12,062 nt of DNA, from positions 1 to 12,062 of the forward strand of contig CAZBNU010000113.1 in NCBI GenBank assembly GCA_964493075.1, given 5' to 3'. Shown piece after piece: positions 5,965 to 12,062 of the stretch. This stretch comes from SLFT01 sp964493075 (GTDB lineage: Bacteria; Hydrogenedentota; Hydrogenedentia; Hydrogenedentales; CAITNO01). Under the pieces are notes generated by a model, which made no database searches, was not told the origin of the DNA, and worked only from the letters and a program-made list of their open reading frames with translations. How positions within the stretch are numbered: the first letter of the stretch is position 1; each line of letters begins with the position of its first letter. The position numbers and the translations under genes were made by a program.

Positions 5965-8406
5965 TTATTCTTCGAGCAGATTTACTTCCTGAATGATCCA
6001 TGCGTTCCTGTTTATGCGCAATGTCTTGATTTCATGGGGACTGAAGCAGACTTCAAAGGACTTGTCGAAGTAGGGAAAATGCAGGCGCGTTTCCGCTGCC
6101 TGGCCCGCAGTTTCATACCCGCGTATAATAATGTCTTCCCCGTCTTCACTGCACTTGATGACGCTTATTAATACATTATCAGATTCCGTACCCACAAGTC
6201 CCGCCTGCATTTTGTCATTACCCGGATGGGCCGATTCCACATGAACCACCGGCGGCGCATTCAGTTCCCAGGCACGTTTCACCACCCGCGCCTCGCGCCA
6301 GTTGCAGGCGTGCGGTATCAATGAAAACTTCATGCGATGCCATCCCTGATCCATGATTGGCCAGCAGGCATCAGCATCAAAACGACCATTATCATGATGG
6401 GCGTATGCCGGACTACGCAGCAGCGTCACGCGCATAGTGTTGTCCCGCACATTAAACCCGTATTTGCAATCATTGACAATCGTAAATCCATAGTCCCGTC
6501 CGTCTATGATTCCCGTCAAATCAACCCACTGTTGCCCCGGTTCTTCACCACCATCTGTTGCGCGTTCCTGATAACCATAGGGCGCCTCATACGTGGCAAT
6601 CCCATTATTGATGTTTGTCTCAAAGCCCAGTTTCAAGGTTTGGTACTGCTGCTGCCAGTTCACGCGCATGGCACAGTCTATATGGTCGAAATCCCGGTAC
6701 AACGTATATTCGGTGATGGCTTGGGACTTGTCATATTCAGACACCACACGCAACGTAACACAGACTTCTCCCGCTTCCACTATTCGAATATCCGACGCCC
6801 TGAACCGTCCCGCTTCTACGCGATATCCTTCTACTCCATGACTCCAGGTATCACTGGAATCCACCATTGCGACAAGAATATTTCCAGATTGAAGTACGTC
6901 AAGTTTAAGGGCGACATCATATAAACGTGTTATCTGTCCCGTGTGTGAATCAAACTCAATACGCCACCACATATTCTCAATACTCGTAGCGCTATGACTT
7001 AAAGGCAACGTGAACTTGTAGTTTTTGTTTCCCGAACGGGCATGAAAAACACGATATCCCAAAGCAGGCAGTTGCGCCAGAAAAATGCGTCGCCTATGAT
7101 CTATTCTTTCCCCCCGGATTTCCTGACTGGGAATCAATTCTTCGTGTTCATTAACAATATGATTATCACGACCGATACACCGCTCTGTTATGGGTGGCGC
7201 TATCAGGGCAGCATTCACCGGCCACGGCAGTGGGTTAAAGGCTACAATCGAATTCCCTTCTGCAGAAGTATCAATGTGGCGCGCAATGGTCTGTATGGCC
7301 TGATTGGCTATGACATCTGCCCGGTGCCGTGCAGCACCCAACTGATCTCGTGAATCCTCATACGAGGATTCCAAACTGGTTCCTGCCAAAATATCGTGGA
7401 ACTGATTATAAAGCACATCCTCCCAACATTTTTCAAAAACATCATGGGGATAAGGATGAAAACCCATCAGCCAGGCAATGGTGGCAAACCGCTCGGCATT
7501 CATCAGGGCATGTTCCACCTGCCTGTTCAGACGTTTTATTTCACTGTGCGCACTGTAACAGCCCCTGGCATGATGCTGTAATTCATCTTTAATGACCGGT
7601 ATGGAAGACGGCTTTATATCCTGCTGTAAAGATACAAAAAAATGCTCCATGGTGGAAAACATAACCTCTTCGGCGGCACCCGCTTCCTGTTGCAACGCTT
7701 TTAGCGTCCTGATAGATTCCCGAGTAGGACCACCGCCATGATTGCCAACACCATAGAAACATAAAATCCGTTGCTGCCCTTTTATTTTATAGGGATATTG
7801 TCTGAGACGATCTATCTTAGCGTGAATGCCTTTATTACCTGTGACATAATCGAATGGAATAATTGCAGCAAGCAATCGCGAACCATCCTGCGATTCCCAC
7901 CAGAATACAGTGCCGTCAGGATAATCCATTTCCACATCAGGTTGCGGACGCATATACACATAATACTCAATGCCAGATTTTTTCAATAGTTGCGGCAGCG
8001 TACCTGCATGGCCGAAAGAATCAGGATTAAAACCTACCAGTGCGCGCTTTCCAAATTCACGTTCAAAAAAACGCTGGGAATACAACGCATGACGCACAAA
8101 TGCTTCGCCACAGGGAATATTGCAGTCTGGTTCCACCCACAACCCGCCCGCTATTTCCCAACGACCTTCTTTCACACGATCGCGTATTTTCTCAAATAGT
8201 GCAGGATCACCCTCTTTTATCCATTTGTAAAAACAGGCACTGCTCGCTGAAAAAACAAATTCCTCCGTTTCTTCCATTCGTTGTAATGCACTATTGAAAG
8301 TGGCACGTACCTCTTCGTATCCTTCCGTCCACCGCCAAAGCCATGTTGGATCAATATGACCGTGTCCAATGGCATGTATTTTTATCTTCTGCTTTTTCGT
8401 TGTCAT
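5965..8406 (-). CDS. alpha-mannosidase, glycoside hydrolase family 38
   Basis: The 813-residue enzyme should release alpha-linked mannose by a retaining, zinc-dependent mechanism. It has no signal peptide and is probably cytoplasmic, acting on imported mannosides or glycan fragments. Family landmarks are present in order: HGHIDPTWLW (15-24; His17 and Asp19 as zinc ligands), FNPDSFGHAGTLPQLL with the likely nucleophile Asp129, GVGNHGGGPT (219-228), and FHDILAGTS with zinc ligand His337. The C-terminal half is the beta-sandwich region usual for GH38. The length is normal for bacterial members. I chose ATG at 8406-8404, with AGGAA 10 bases upstream, over an in-frame GTG at 8412 that sits too close to the ribosome-binding site. 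A promoter candidate lies at 8450-8479. The gene reads away from the putative origin and probably continues into the 147-residue gene. Linkage specificity cannot be inferred. Confidence 0.95.
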   Translation of the reverse strand: MTTKKQKIKIHAIGHGHIDPTWLWRWTEGYEEVRATFNSALQRMEETEEFVFSASSACFYKWIKEGDPALFEKIRDRVKEGRWEIAGGLWVEPDCNIPCGEAFVRHALYSQRFFEREFGKRALVGFNPDSFGHAGTLPQLLKKSGIEYYVYMRPQPDVEMDYPDGTVFWWESQDGSRLLAAIIPFDYVTGNKGIHAKIDRLRQYPYKIKGQQRILCFYGVGNHGGGPTRESIRTLKALQQEAGAAEEVMFSTMEHFFVSLQQDIKPSSIPVIKDELQHHARGCYSAHSEIKRLNRQVEHALMNAERFATIAWLMGFHPYPHDVFEKCWEDVLYNQFHDILAGTSLESSYEDSRDQLGAARHRADVIANQAIQTIARHIDTSAEGNSIVAFNPLPWPVNAALIAPPITERCIGRDNHIVNEHEELIPSQEIRGERIDHRRRIFLAQLPALGYRVFHARSGNKNYKFTLPLSHSATSIENMWWRIEFDSHTGQITRLYDVALKLDVLQSGNILVAMVDSSDTWSHGVEGYRVEAGRFRASDIRIVEAGEVCVTLRVVSEYDKSQAITEYTLYRDFDHIDCAMRVNWQQQYQTLKLGFETNINNGIATYEAPYGYQERATDGGEEPGQQWVDLTGIIDGRDYGFTIVNDCKYGFNVRDNTMRVTLLRSPAYAHHDNGRFDADACWPIMDQGWHRMKFSLIPHACNWREARVVKRAWELNAPPVVHVESAHPGNDKMQAGLVGTESDNVLISVIKCSEDGEDIIIRGYETAGQAAETRLHFPYFDKSFEVCFSPHEIKTLRINRNAWIIQEVNLLEE

Positions 8407-8422
8407 AATCACTTATTTCCTG

Positions 8423-8432
8423 TTTACGTAAA
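8423..8432. promoter_or_regulatory. perfect 10-bp palindrome TTTACGTAAA, possible operator
   Basis: TTTACGTAAA lies between the candidate -10 (8455-8450) and the start codon of the alpha-mannosidase gene, within the likely leader. A symmetric CG-centred site here is a plausible repressor operator, for example of the LacI type often found at sugar-hydrolase genes. A single short palindrome in AT-rich DNA may also be chance. Confidence 0.3.
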
Positions 8433-8449
8433 TAGCCACGTACACCCCT

Positions 8450-8479
8450 ACTATACACAGTGTTCTGCCATAACTACAA
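8450..8479 (-). promoter_or_regulatory. candidate sigma-70 promoter for the alpha-mannosidase gene
   Basis: On the minus strand, TTGTAG (8479-8474) and TATAGT (8455-8450) are separated by 18 bases, 43 bases before the ATG. The -10 matches 5 of 6 consensus bases; the -35 is weaker. Confidence 0.45.
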
Positions 8480-8510
8480 TCGAATTTATTCAAAGGACAG
8501 GTTATATGGC

Positions 8511-8570
8511 TTATTTTAAATATACTATTTCAATTTACATATATTATAATGGTTATATTTATTTTAATTA
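8511..8570. other. AT-rich candidate DNA-unwinding element
   Basis: Only 5 of these 60 bases are G or C. The stretch abuts the tandem DnaA box pair at 8575-8594, the usual arrangement of an unwinding element next to DnaA-binding sites. A second AT-rich stretch runs from about 8595 to 8760 on the other side of the pair and is an alternative. Confidence 0.5.
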
Positions 8571-8574
8571 AGGT

Positions 8575-8594
8575 TGTGGATAAATGGTGGATAA
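8575..8594 (-). promoter_or_regulatory. tandem DnaA boxes, 11-bp period
   Basis: On the minus strand, TTATCCACC (8594-8586) is followed by perfect TTATCCACA (8583-8575). The two boxes have the same orientation and are offset by 11 bases, about one helical turn. They are part of a perfect 11-base direct repeat (GGATAAATGGT twice, 8578-8599). Confidence 0.75.
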
Positions 8595-8852
8595 ATGGTG
8601 TTTTTTAAATTATTCAGACCAACGTGACATCCTTAATATTTAGCACAACTTCTTGTAATTTAACAAGATGTATTCTTTTATGCATACTCATTCTTATTTA
8701 TACTTTTTGTATATCATACTCATTTTAATATATTTAGACTATTTTTATGACCCAAAAACTTGCTTTATTTTGTGGCGCTAGAATTGTTCCACGGTTATCG
8801 AAAAGAAACATGAAATTTCCGTATAAACCCAAGTAAACAAACCGGAAATGCT

Positions 8853-8861
8853 TGTGGATAA
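8853..8861 (-). promoter_or_regulatory. perfect DnaA box
   Basis: TGTGGATAA on the plus strand is TTATCCACA on the minus strand, a 9/9 match. Confidence 0.75.
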
Positions 8862-8938
8862 CTTTATATTCTACCGTGAAACATTTTCAAAAAAATAGTG
8901 GGGAGAATAACCAGTCTTATTCGGGATAAATAACTGCG

Positions 8939-8947
8939 TTATCCACA
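8939..8947 (+). promoter_or_regulatory. perfect DnaA box
   Basis: TTATCCACA, a 9/9 match, in the opposite orientation to the boxes at 8575-8583 and 8853-8861. Confidence 0.75.
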
Positions 8948-9003
8948 AAATGGAGATAAATTTTCATTTCGTGTATGATATGTTACTTGAAGTTGTGTAA
9001 AGT

Positions 9004-9031
9004 GGCGGATAAACGGTACACTTTATCCAGA
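9004..9031. promoter_or_regulatory. inverted pair of degenerate DnaA boxes
   Basis: TTATCCGCC on the minus strand (9012-9004, 7/9) and TTATCCAGA on the plus strand (9023-9031, 8/9) face each other. They share perfect arms GGATAAA (9007-9013) and TTTATCC (9022-9028), nested with a second inverted repeat, TAAAGTG (8998-9004) and CACTTTA (9019-9025). Confidence 0.5.
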
Positions 9032-9076
9032 TGTTTTATTGTCTCTGTAACGCTTTGAAATAAGGGCAAAATGGAC

Positions 9077-9093
9077 TTATCCACTTTTCCACA
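9077..9093 (+). promoter_or_regulatory. two overlapping near-consensus DnaA boxes
   Basis: TTATCCACT (9077-9085) and TTTTCCACA (9085-9093) each match 8 of 9 bases and share one base, giving an 8-base offset in the same orientation. Confidence 0.5.
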
Positions 9094-9113
9094 GGCTCTA
9101 CTATTACTTCGAC

Positions 9114-9143
9114 TTGTTTTACATATAAAAAAAACAGTATAAA
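9114..9143 (+). promoter_or_regulatory. candidate dnaN promoter
   Basis: TTGTTT (9114-9119) and TATAAA (9138-9143) are separated by 18 bases. The -10 matches 5 of 6 bases and the -35 only 3. Transcription would begin near 9150, at the edge of the DnaA box at 9154-9162. Confidence 0.4.
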
Positions 9144-9153
9144 GAGATGTTAG

Positions 9154-9162
9154 TTATCCACT
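9154..9162 (+). promoter_or_regulatory. DnaA box in the dnaN leader
   Basis: TTATCCACT matches 8 of 9 bases and lies just after the expected dnaN transcription start, 22 bases before the start codon. DnaA bound here could act on dnaN expression. Confidence 0.5.
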
Positions 9163-9184
9163 TTAAGCATAGGGAGGACACCCG

Positions 9185-10297
9185 ATGAAGATTGTTATTC
9201 CGAAACAGGAACTTCAAAGCGCCGTCAACACGGTAAAGAGCATTGTGTCGCAAAAATCTGCATTGCCCATTTTATCGCACATATTGATGGAAGCAGACAA
9301 AGACACCTTAAAACTGACTGCCACAGATTTAAAAGTATCTATCGTGTGCGTTGTGGACTGTACTGTGGAGGTAAGCGGTGCCTTAACGGTTTCGTCGCAG
9401 CGGCTATCGATGATCCTTGGGGAACTTCCCGATGCCGATGTTACATTGGAATTACACGACAACAGCATTGTGGAACTTAGCTGTGGTCTGGTGGAAACAA
9501 AACTGTTCAGCATTTCACCTGATGAATATCCCCCGGTTCGCGATTTTGACGATATAGAGCCTATTATTTTCAATCAGAGTGTTCTCAAGAAACTTTTTCA
9601 GAGAACGTCTTTTGCAATTTGCACAGACCAGTCCCGATACAATCTTACAGGTTTGTTGCTTGAGACTCGATCTGACGGGTTGCGCGTAGTTGCCACGGAC
9701 GGTCGGCGAATGAGTCTTGCTGTTAGCAACGATGAAGTACCCACGGAACGTGAAATAAAGGTCATTATTCCTTCAAAAATGATTCATGAACTTGAATCTT
9801 TGCTTGAAGATGACTCAGAAAAGAATGTCCGTGTTTATCTCGATGAAAATCAGGCTTCTTTTGTATTTGAGCGGGTCAGGATTGTTACCGCTCTTATTGA
9901 AGGTAACTTTCCGAACTACGAAGCCGTTATCCCGAAGAAACACGACAAAGAGATCATTGTTGATCTTGATAGTTTCACAAAGAGTATGCGCCGTGCCTAT
10001 GCCATGACCAACGATAAATTCAGGAATGTGAAACTGACCTTTTCCGACGGAAATCTTCGAATTACAGTTAAAACCCCAGAGGTGGGTGAGTATGAAGAAG
10101 ATCTTGCCATTGCCTACGAAAACGACACATTCGATATATCTTTTAATCCACTTTTTGTGCTGGATGTGTTACGTTACATGGATAGCGAAAATGTGTGTAT
10201 GCAGTTAAAAGATGGTTCCAGCCCCGGTATTTTCAAGCCTTACACAGAAGCGCCGCTTGATTCCTACATCAACGTGGTCATGCCTATCCGTTCTTAA
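9185..10297 (+). CDS. dnaN: DNA polymerase III beta subunit (sliding clamp)
   Basis: DnaN forms the dimeric ring that holds the replicative polymerase on DNA and recruits other repair and replication proteins. The 370-residue product has the family's normal length and its three-domain layout. It begins MKIVIPKQELQSAVNTVKSIV, continues with ALPILSHILMEA and TATDLKVSI in domain 1, DEYPPV before domain 2, LLETRSDGLRVVATDGRRMS in domain 2, and EGNFPNYEAVIPK leading into domain 3. It ends in YINVVMPIRS, the family C-terminus that lines the partner-binding cleft. The start is firm: GGAGG lies 7 bases before the ATG. It is directly downstream of the putative origin and followed by a strong terminator, so it is probably a single-gene transcript. 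dnaA and recF, its usual neighbours, are absent. Confidence 0.98.
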   Translation: MKIVIPKQELQSAVNTVKSIVSQKSALPILSHILMEADKDTLKLTATDLKVSIVCVVDCTVEVSGALTVSSQRLSMILGELPDADVTLELHDNSIVELSCGLVETKLFSISPDEYPPVRDFDDIEPIIFNQSVLKKLFQRTSFAICTDQSRYNLTGLLLETRSDGLRVVATDGRRMSLAVSNDEVPTEREIKVIIPSKMIHELESLLEDDSEKNVRVYLDENQASFVFERVRIVTALIEGNFPNYEAVIPKKHDKEIIVDLDSFTKSMRRAYAMTNDKFRNVKLTFSDGNLRITVKTPEVGEYEEDLAIAYENDTFDISFNPLFVLDVLRYMDSENVCMQLKDGSSPGIFKPYTEAPLDSYINVVMPIRS

Positions 10298-10327
10298 TTC
10301 TGTAAGGTGTTACTGATAAGATTCTGT

Positions 10328-10365
10328 AAACACGGGATAATTTCCGATTATCCCGTGTTTTTTTT
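10328..10365 (+). terminator. intrinsic terminator after dnaN
   Basis: A perfect 12-bp stem (10330-10341 with 10347-10358) around the five-base loop TTCCG is followed by a run of eight T (10358-10365). Two further A-T pairs can extend the stem from 10328. It starts 30 bases after the dnaN stop. Confidence 0.93.
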
Positions 10366-10427
10366 CTGGTTTTTGTTAATCTTGGCTTACATTCTAACTC
10401 TTTCTCTGGGAACATTTTTTAATTTAT

Positions 10428-10456
10428 TTGATGTTAAGGCGGGATTTGTGTACTAT
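10428..10456 (+). promoter_or_regulatory. candidate promoter of the fadN-like gene
   Basis: TTGATG (10428-10433) and TACTAT (10451-10456) have the optimal 17-base spacing and each match 4 of 6 consensus bases. The start of transcription would fall near 10463, at the edge of the palindrome at 10465-10480. Confidence 0.5.
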
Positions 10457-10464
10457 AGTGTTTG

Positions 10465-10480
10465 CTTAACGACCGTTAAG
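10465..10480. promoter_or_regulatory. palindromic operator, CTTAACG-AC-CGTTAAG
   Basis: Two perfect 7-base arms are separated by 2 bases. The site starts 8 bases after the candidate -10, so a bound protein would block transcription. Size and symmetry fit TetR-family repressors, which often control fatty-acid degradation genes and respond to acyl-CoA. The regulator itself is not in the window. Confidence 0.55.
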
Positions 10481-10536
10481 TATATTTTTTAGGTCAGGCC
10501 CGAATTGCGAGTCAATCAACAAGGAGAACCAATGCG

Positions 10537-12062
10537 ATGAGGGAAATTAAACGTGTCGCAGTATTGGGTTCGGGTGTCATGGGTGCGGCGATTGCCGCGC
10601 ACTTGGCCAACTGTGGTATTCCAAGCGTCATGCTGGATATCGTGCCCCCGAACCTGACGGAAGAAGACAAAGGCAACAAGAAGAAGCGTAACGGCATTGT
10701 GGCAGCGGCGAAGGCGGCGTTGCTCAAAGCCAAACCAGCCCCCCTGTATGTCAAATCGTACATGGACATGATCGAGATCGGCAATTTTGAAGATGATATG
10801 GAAAAAATCTCCGATTGCGATTTGATCATTGAAGTGGTCATCGAACGTCTTGACATCAAGAAAAAAGTGTTTGCAAATGTGGCAAAACACCGGAAACCCG
10901 GTAGTATTGTTAGTTCAAACACGAGTGGCATCCTGATTTCAGCGATGGCGGAAGATATGGACGATGAGATGTCAGAAAATTTCCTCGGCACTCATTTCTT
11001 CAATCCCCCGCGTTACCTGAAATTACTCGAATTGATCCCCGGCCCAAAAACCAAACCTGAGGTCATGGAGACTGTTGCCAAGTTTGGTGAAAATGTGCTG
11101 GGCAAAGGCATTGTATATGCCAAAGATACGCCCAATTTTGTGGCCAACCGTATTATCACCTTCGCCATGCAGTATTTGATGCATGAAATGTTGAAGGTAG
11201 GTTTGAGTGTGGAAGAAGTGGACGCACTCACTGGAACAGCCATTGGACATGCAAGTTCCGCAACTTTCCGTACAGCAGATCTGGTGGGCCTGGATACGCT
11301 GCAGAAGGTAGTGGGCAATGTACGCAACGGCTGTCCGAATGATGAATGCCTCGACCTGATGCAGGGACCTGAATGGTTTGATAAAATGGTCGAAAAAGGG
11401 TATCTGGGCAACAAGTCCGGTTCTGGTTTCTTTAAGGCCACTAAGGAAAAGGATGCCAAAGGCAAGCGGATTATTTTGGGCATTGACCCGGCCACCGTAG
11501 AGTACCGGGAACCTGTCAAGCCGCGTTTTGCCTGCACTGGCGCTGTCCGAAACGCTGGCAGTCTTGAAGAAAAAATTAAGATTATGCACGGGAGTGATGA
11601 CGAAGGATCAAAGTTCCTGTTTAAGTTTTTTGCCAACATCGCCAAGTACGCTGGCAACCGTATCCCTGAAATTGCAGACGACATTGTGAACATAGACAAT
11701 GCGTGCAAGTGGGGTTTTGCATGGGAAGTCGGCATTTTTGAGACATGGGATATTCTTGGCTTTGAGGATGTTTGTGCGCGCATGGAAGCAGAAGGCATTG
11801 AGTTGCCGCCCATCGCTCAGGCCATGAAGGCAGCAGGCGCCTCTTCTTTCTACAAACAGGAAGATGGCGTTGATATGTTCTTCGATGTGGCCAGCAAATC
11901 TTACAAGCCGGTTCCCAGTAATCCACGGGAGCTGAAACTGGTAAACGTCAAGACCAAGAGCACCAACATCGTAGAAAAAATGGATGACGCAAGTCTTATA
12001 GACGTTGGTGATGGCATCATTTGTGCAGAGTTCCATTGCAAGATGAACGCGATTGGTCCTGA
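10537..12062 (+). CDS. fadN: 3-hydroxyacyl-CoA dehydrogenase / enoyl-CoA hydratase, FadN type (3' end missing)
   Basis: The first 508 residues are present; the frame is still open at the window edge. The enzyme oxidises 3-hydroxyacyl-CoA with NAD+ and, in the full bifunctional form, hydrates trans-2-enoyl-CoA, two consecutive steps of fatty-acid beta-oxidation in the cytoplasm. The NAD-binding loop is GSGVMG (11-16). IIEVVIERLDIKKKVF, SSNTSGI and THFFNPPRYLKLLE follow, with probable catalytic His153, then DTPNFVANR (197-205). The order dehydrogenase first, hydratase last, and motifs such as KPAPLY, FETWDILGF and AEFHCKMNAIG near residue 500 follow Bacillus FadN (about 790 residues), not the E. 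coli FadB order. The hydratase domain is just beginning at the edge. AAGGAG lies 10 bases before ATG 10537; an earlier ATG at 10532 opens only a two-codon frame. Confidence 0.93.
   Translation, partial: MREIKRVAVLGSGVMGAAIAAHLANCGIPSVMLDIVPPNLTEEDKGNKKKRNGIVAAAKAALLKAKPAPLYVKSYMDMIEIGNFEDDMEKISDCDLIIEVVIERLDIKKKVFANVAKHRKPGSIVSSNTSGILISAMAEDMDDEMSENFLGTHFFNPPRYLKLLELIPGPKTKPEVMETVAKFGENVLGKGIVYAKDTPNFVANRIITFAMQYLMHEMLKVGLSVEEVDALTGTAIGHASSATFRTADLVGLDTLQKVVGNVRNGCPNDECLDLMQGPEWFDKMVEKGYLGNKSGSGFFKATKEKDAKGKRIILGIDPATVEYREPVKPRFACTGAVRNAGSLEEKIKIMHGSDDEGSKFLFKFFANIAKYAGNRIPEIADDIVNIDNACKWGFAWEVGIFETWDILGFEDVCARMEAEGIELPPIAQAMKAAGASSFYKQEDGVDMFFDVASKSYKPVPSNPRELKLVNVKTKSTNIVEKMDDASLIDVGDGIICAEFHCKMNAIGP

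Larger units (their letters stand above)
8501..9165. other. oriC: putative chromosomal origin of replication (oriC)
   Basis: This is most of the 778-base gene-free interval between the alpha-mannosidase and dnaN genes. It contains three perfect DnaA boxes (TTATCCACA at 8575-8583 minus, 8853-8861 minus, 8939-8947 plus) and six with one or two mismatches between 8586 and 9162. It also holds an AT-rich stretch flanked by a tandem box pair. The interval lies directly upstream of dnaN, a standard position for oriC, and genes on both sides are mainly transcribed away from it. Base composition agrees in samples: 8101-8160 has 23 C and 11 G, while 11281-11340 has 13 C and 22 G. No open frame here looks coding. 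Exact limits and function are inferred. Confidence 0.8.

Noticed and set aside
4097..8406. A single carbohydrate-use operon joining uxaC, glycosyltransferase and alpha-mannosidase genes
   Set aside because: Gaps over 100 bases, separate promoter candidates and an opposing regulator gene break the run; the shared strand is better explained by the direction of replication.
8651..8668. Hairpin TCTTGT/ACAAGA as a terminator
   Set aside because: Six AT-rich base pairs with no T-run; it lies in the origin region and is within chance for AT-rich DNA.
10307..10492. Small hydrophobic plus-strand open frame (61 codons)
   Set aside because: It reads through the dnaN terminator, the fadN promoter and the operator; hydrophobicity comes from T-rich DNA.
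11013..11813. Minus-strand 266-codon open frame
   Set aside because: Antisense to the fadN-like gene; Ser-rich composition typical of a shadow frame.

Overview
The window looks like a piece of chromosome from a free-living Gram-negative (diderm) bacterium of moderate GC content, built around a probable origin of replication. The diderm call rests on a lipobox lipoprotein. I cannot assign a phylum. The FadN-type beta-oxidation enzyme, the many short-period intergenic repeats and a dnaN without dnaA beside it suggest an uncultured or PVC/Hydrogenedentota-like lineage, but this is a weak inference.

Left part (1-5450). A 3' gene fragment with a possible winged-helix end is followed by a gene-poor stretch holding two short tandem repeat arrays. 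Next comes a minus-strand CopG-type antitoxin gene broken by one in-frame stop codon, with no toxin partner. Minus-strand genes follow: a six-helix membrane protein, uronate isomerase (uxaC), a secreted lipoprotein of unknown function and a family 2 glycosyltransferase. The only complete plus-strand gene left of the origin encodes a small Fis-type DNA-binding protein with a shortened, degenerate receiver domain.

Middle part (5454-8406). A minus-strand pair encodes a GH38 alpha-mannosidase and, 67 bases downstream, an unrecognised 147-residue protein. The second gene converges on the Fis-type gene with 3 bases between the stop codons.

Origin (about 8500-9165). A gene-free, very AT-rich stretch carries three perfect and several near-perfect DnaA boxes (TTATCCACA). 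Genes run away from it on both sides: seven of nine on the left are on the minus strand and both on the right are on the plus strand. This fits bidirectional replication from this point.

Right part (9185-12062). dnaN (beta sliding clamp) ends in a textbook intrinsic terminator. A promoter-like element with a 16-bp palindromic operator then precedes a FadN-type 3-hydroxyacyl-CoA dehydrogenase gene that runs off the end of the window. Neither dnaA nor recF is present next to dnaN. No rRNA, tRNA, CRISPR array, insertion sequence or prophage was seen.
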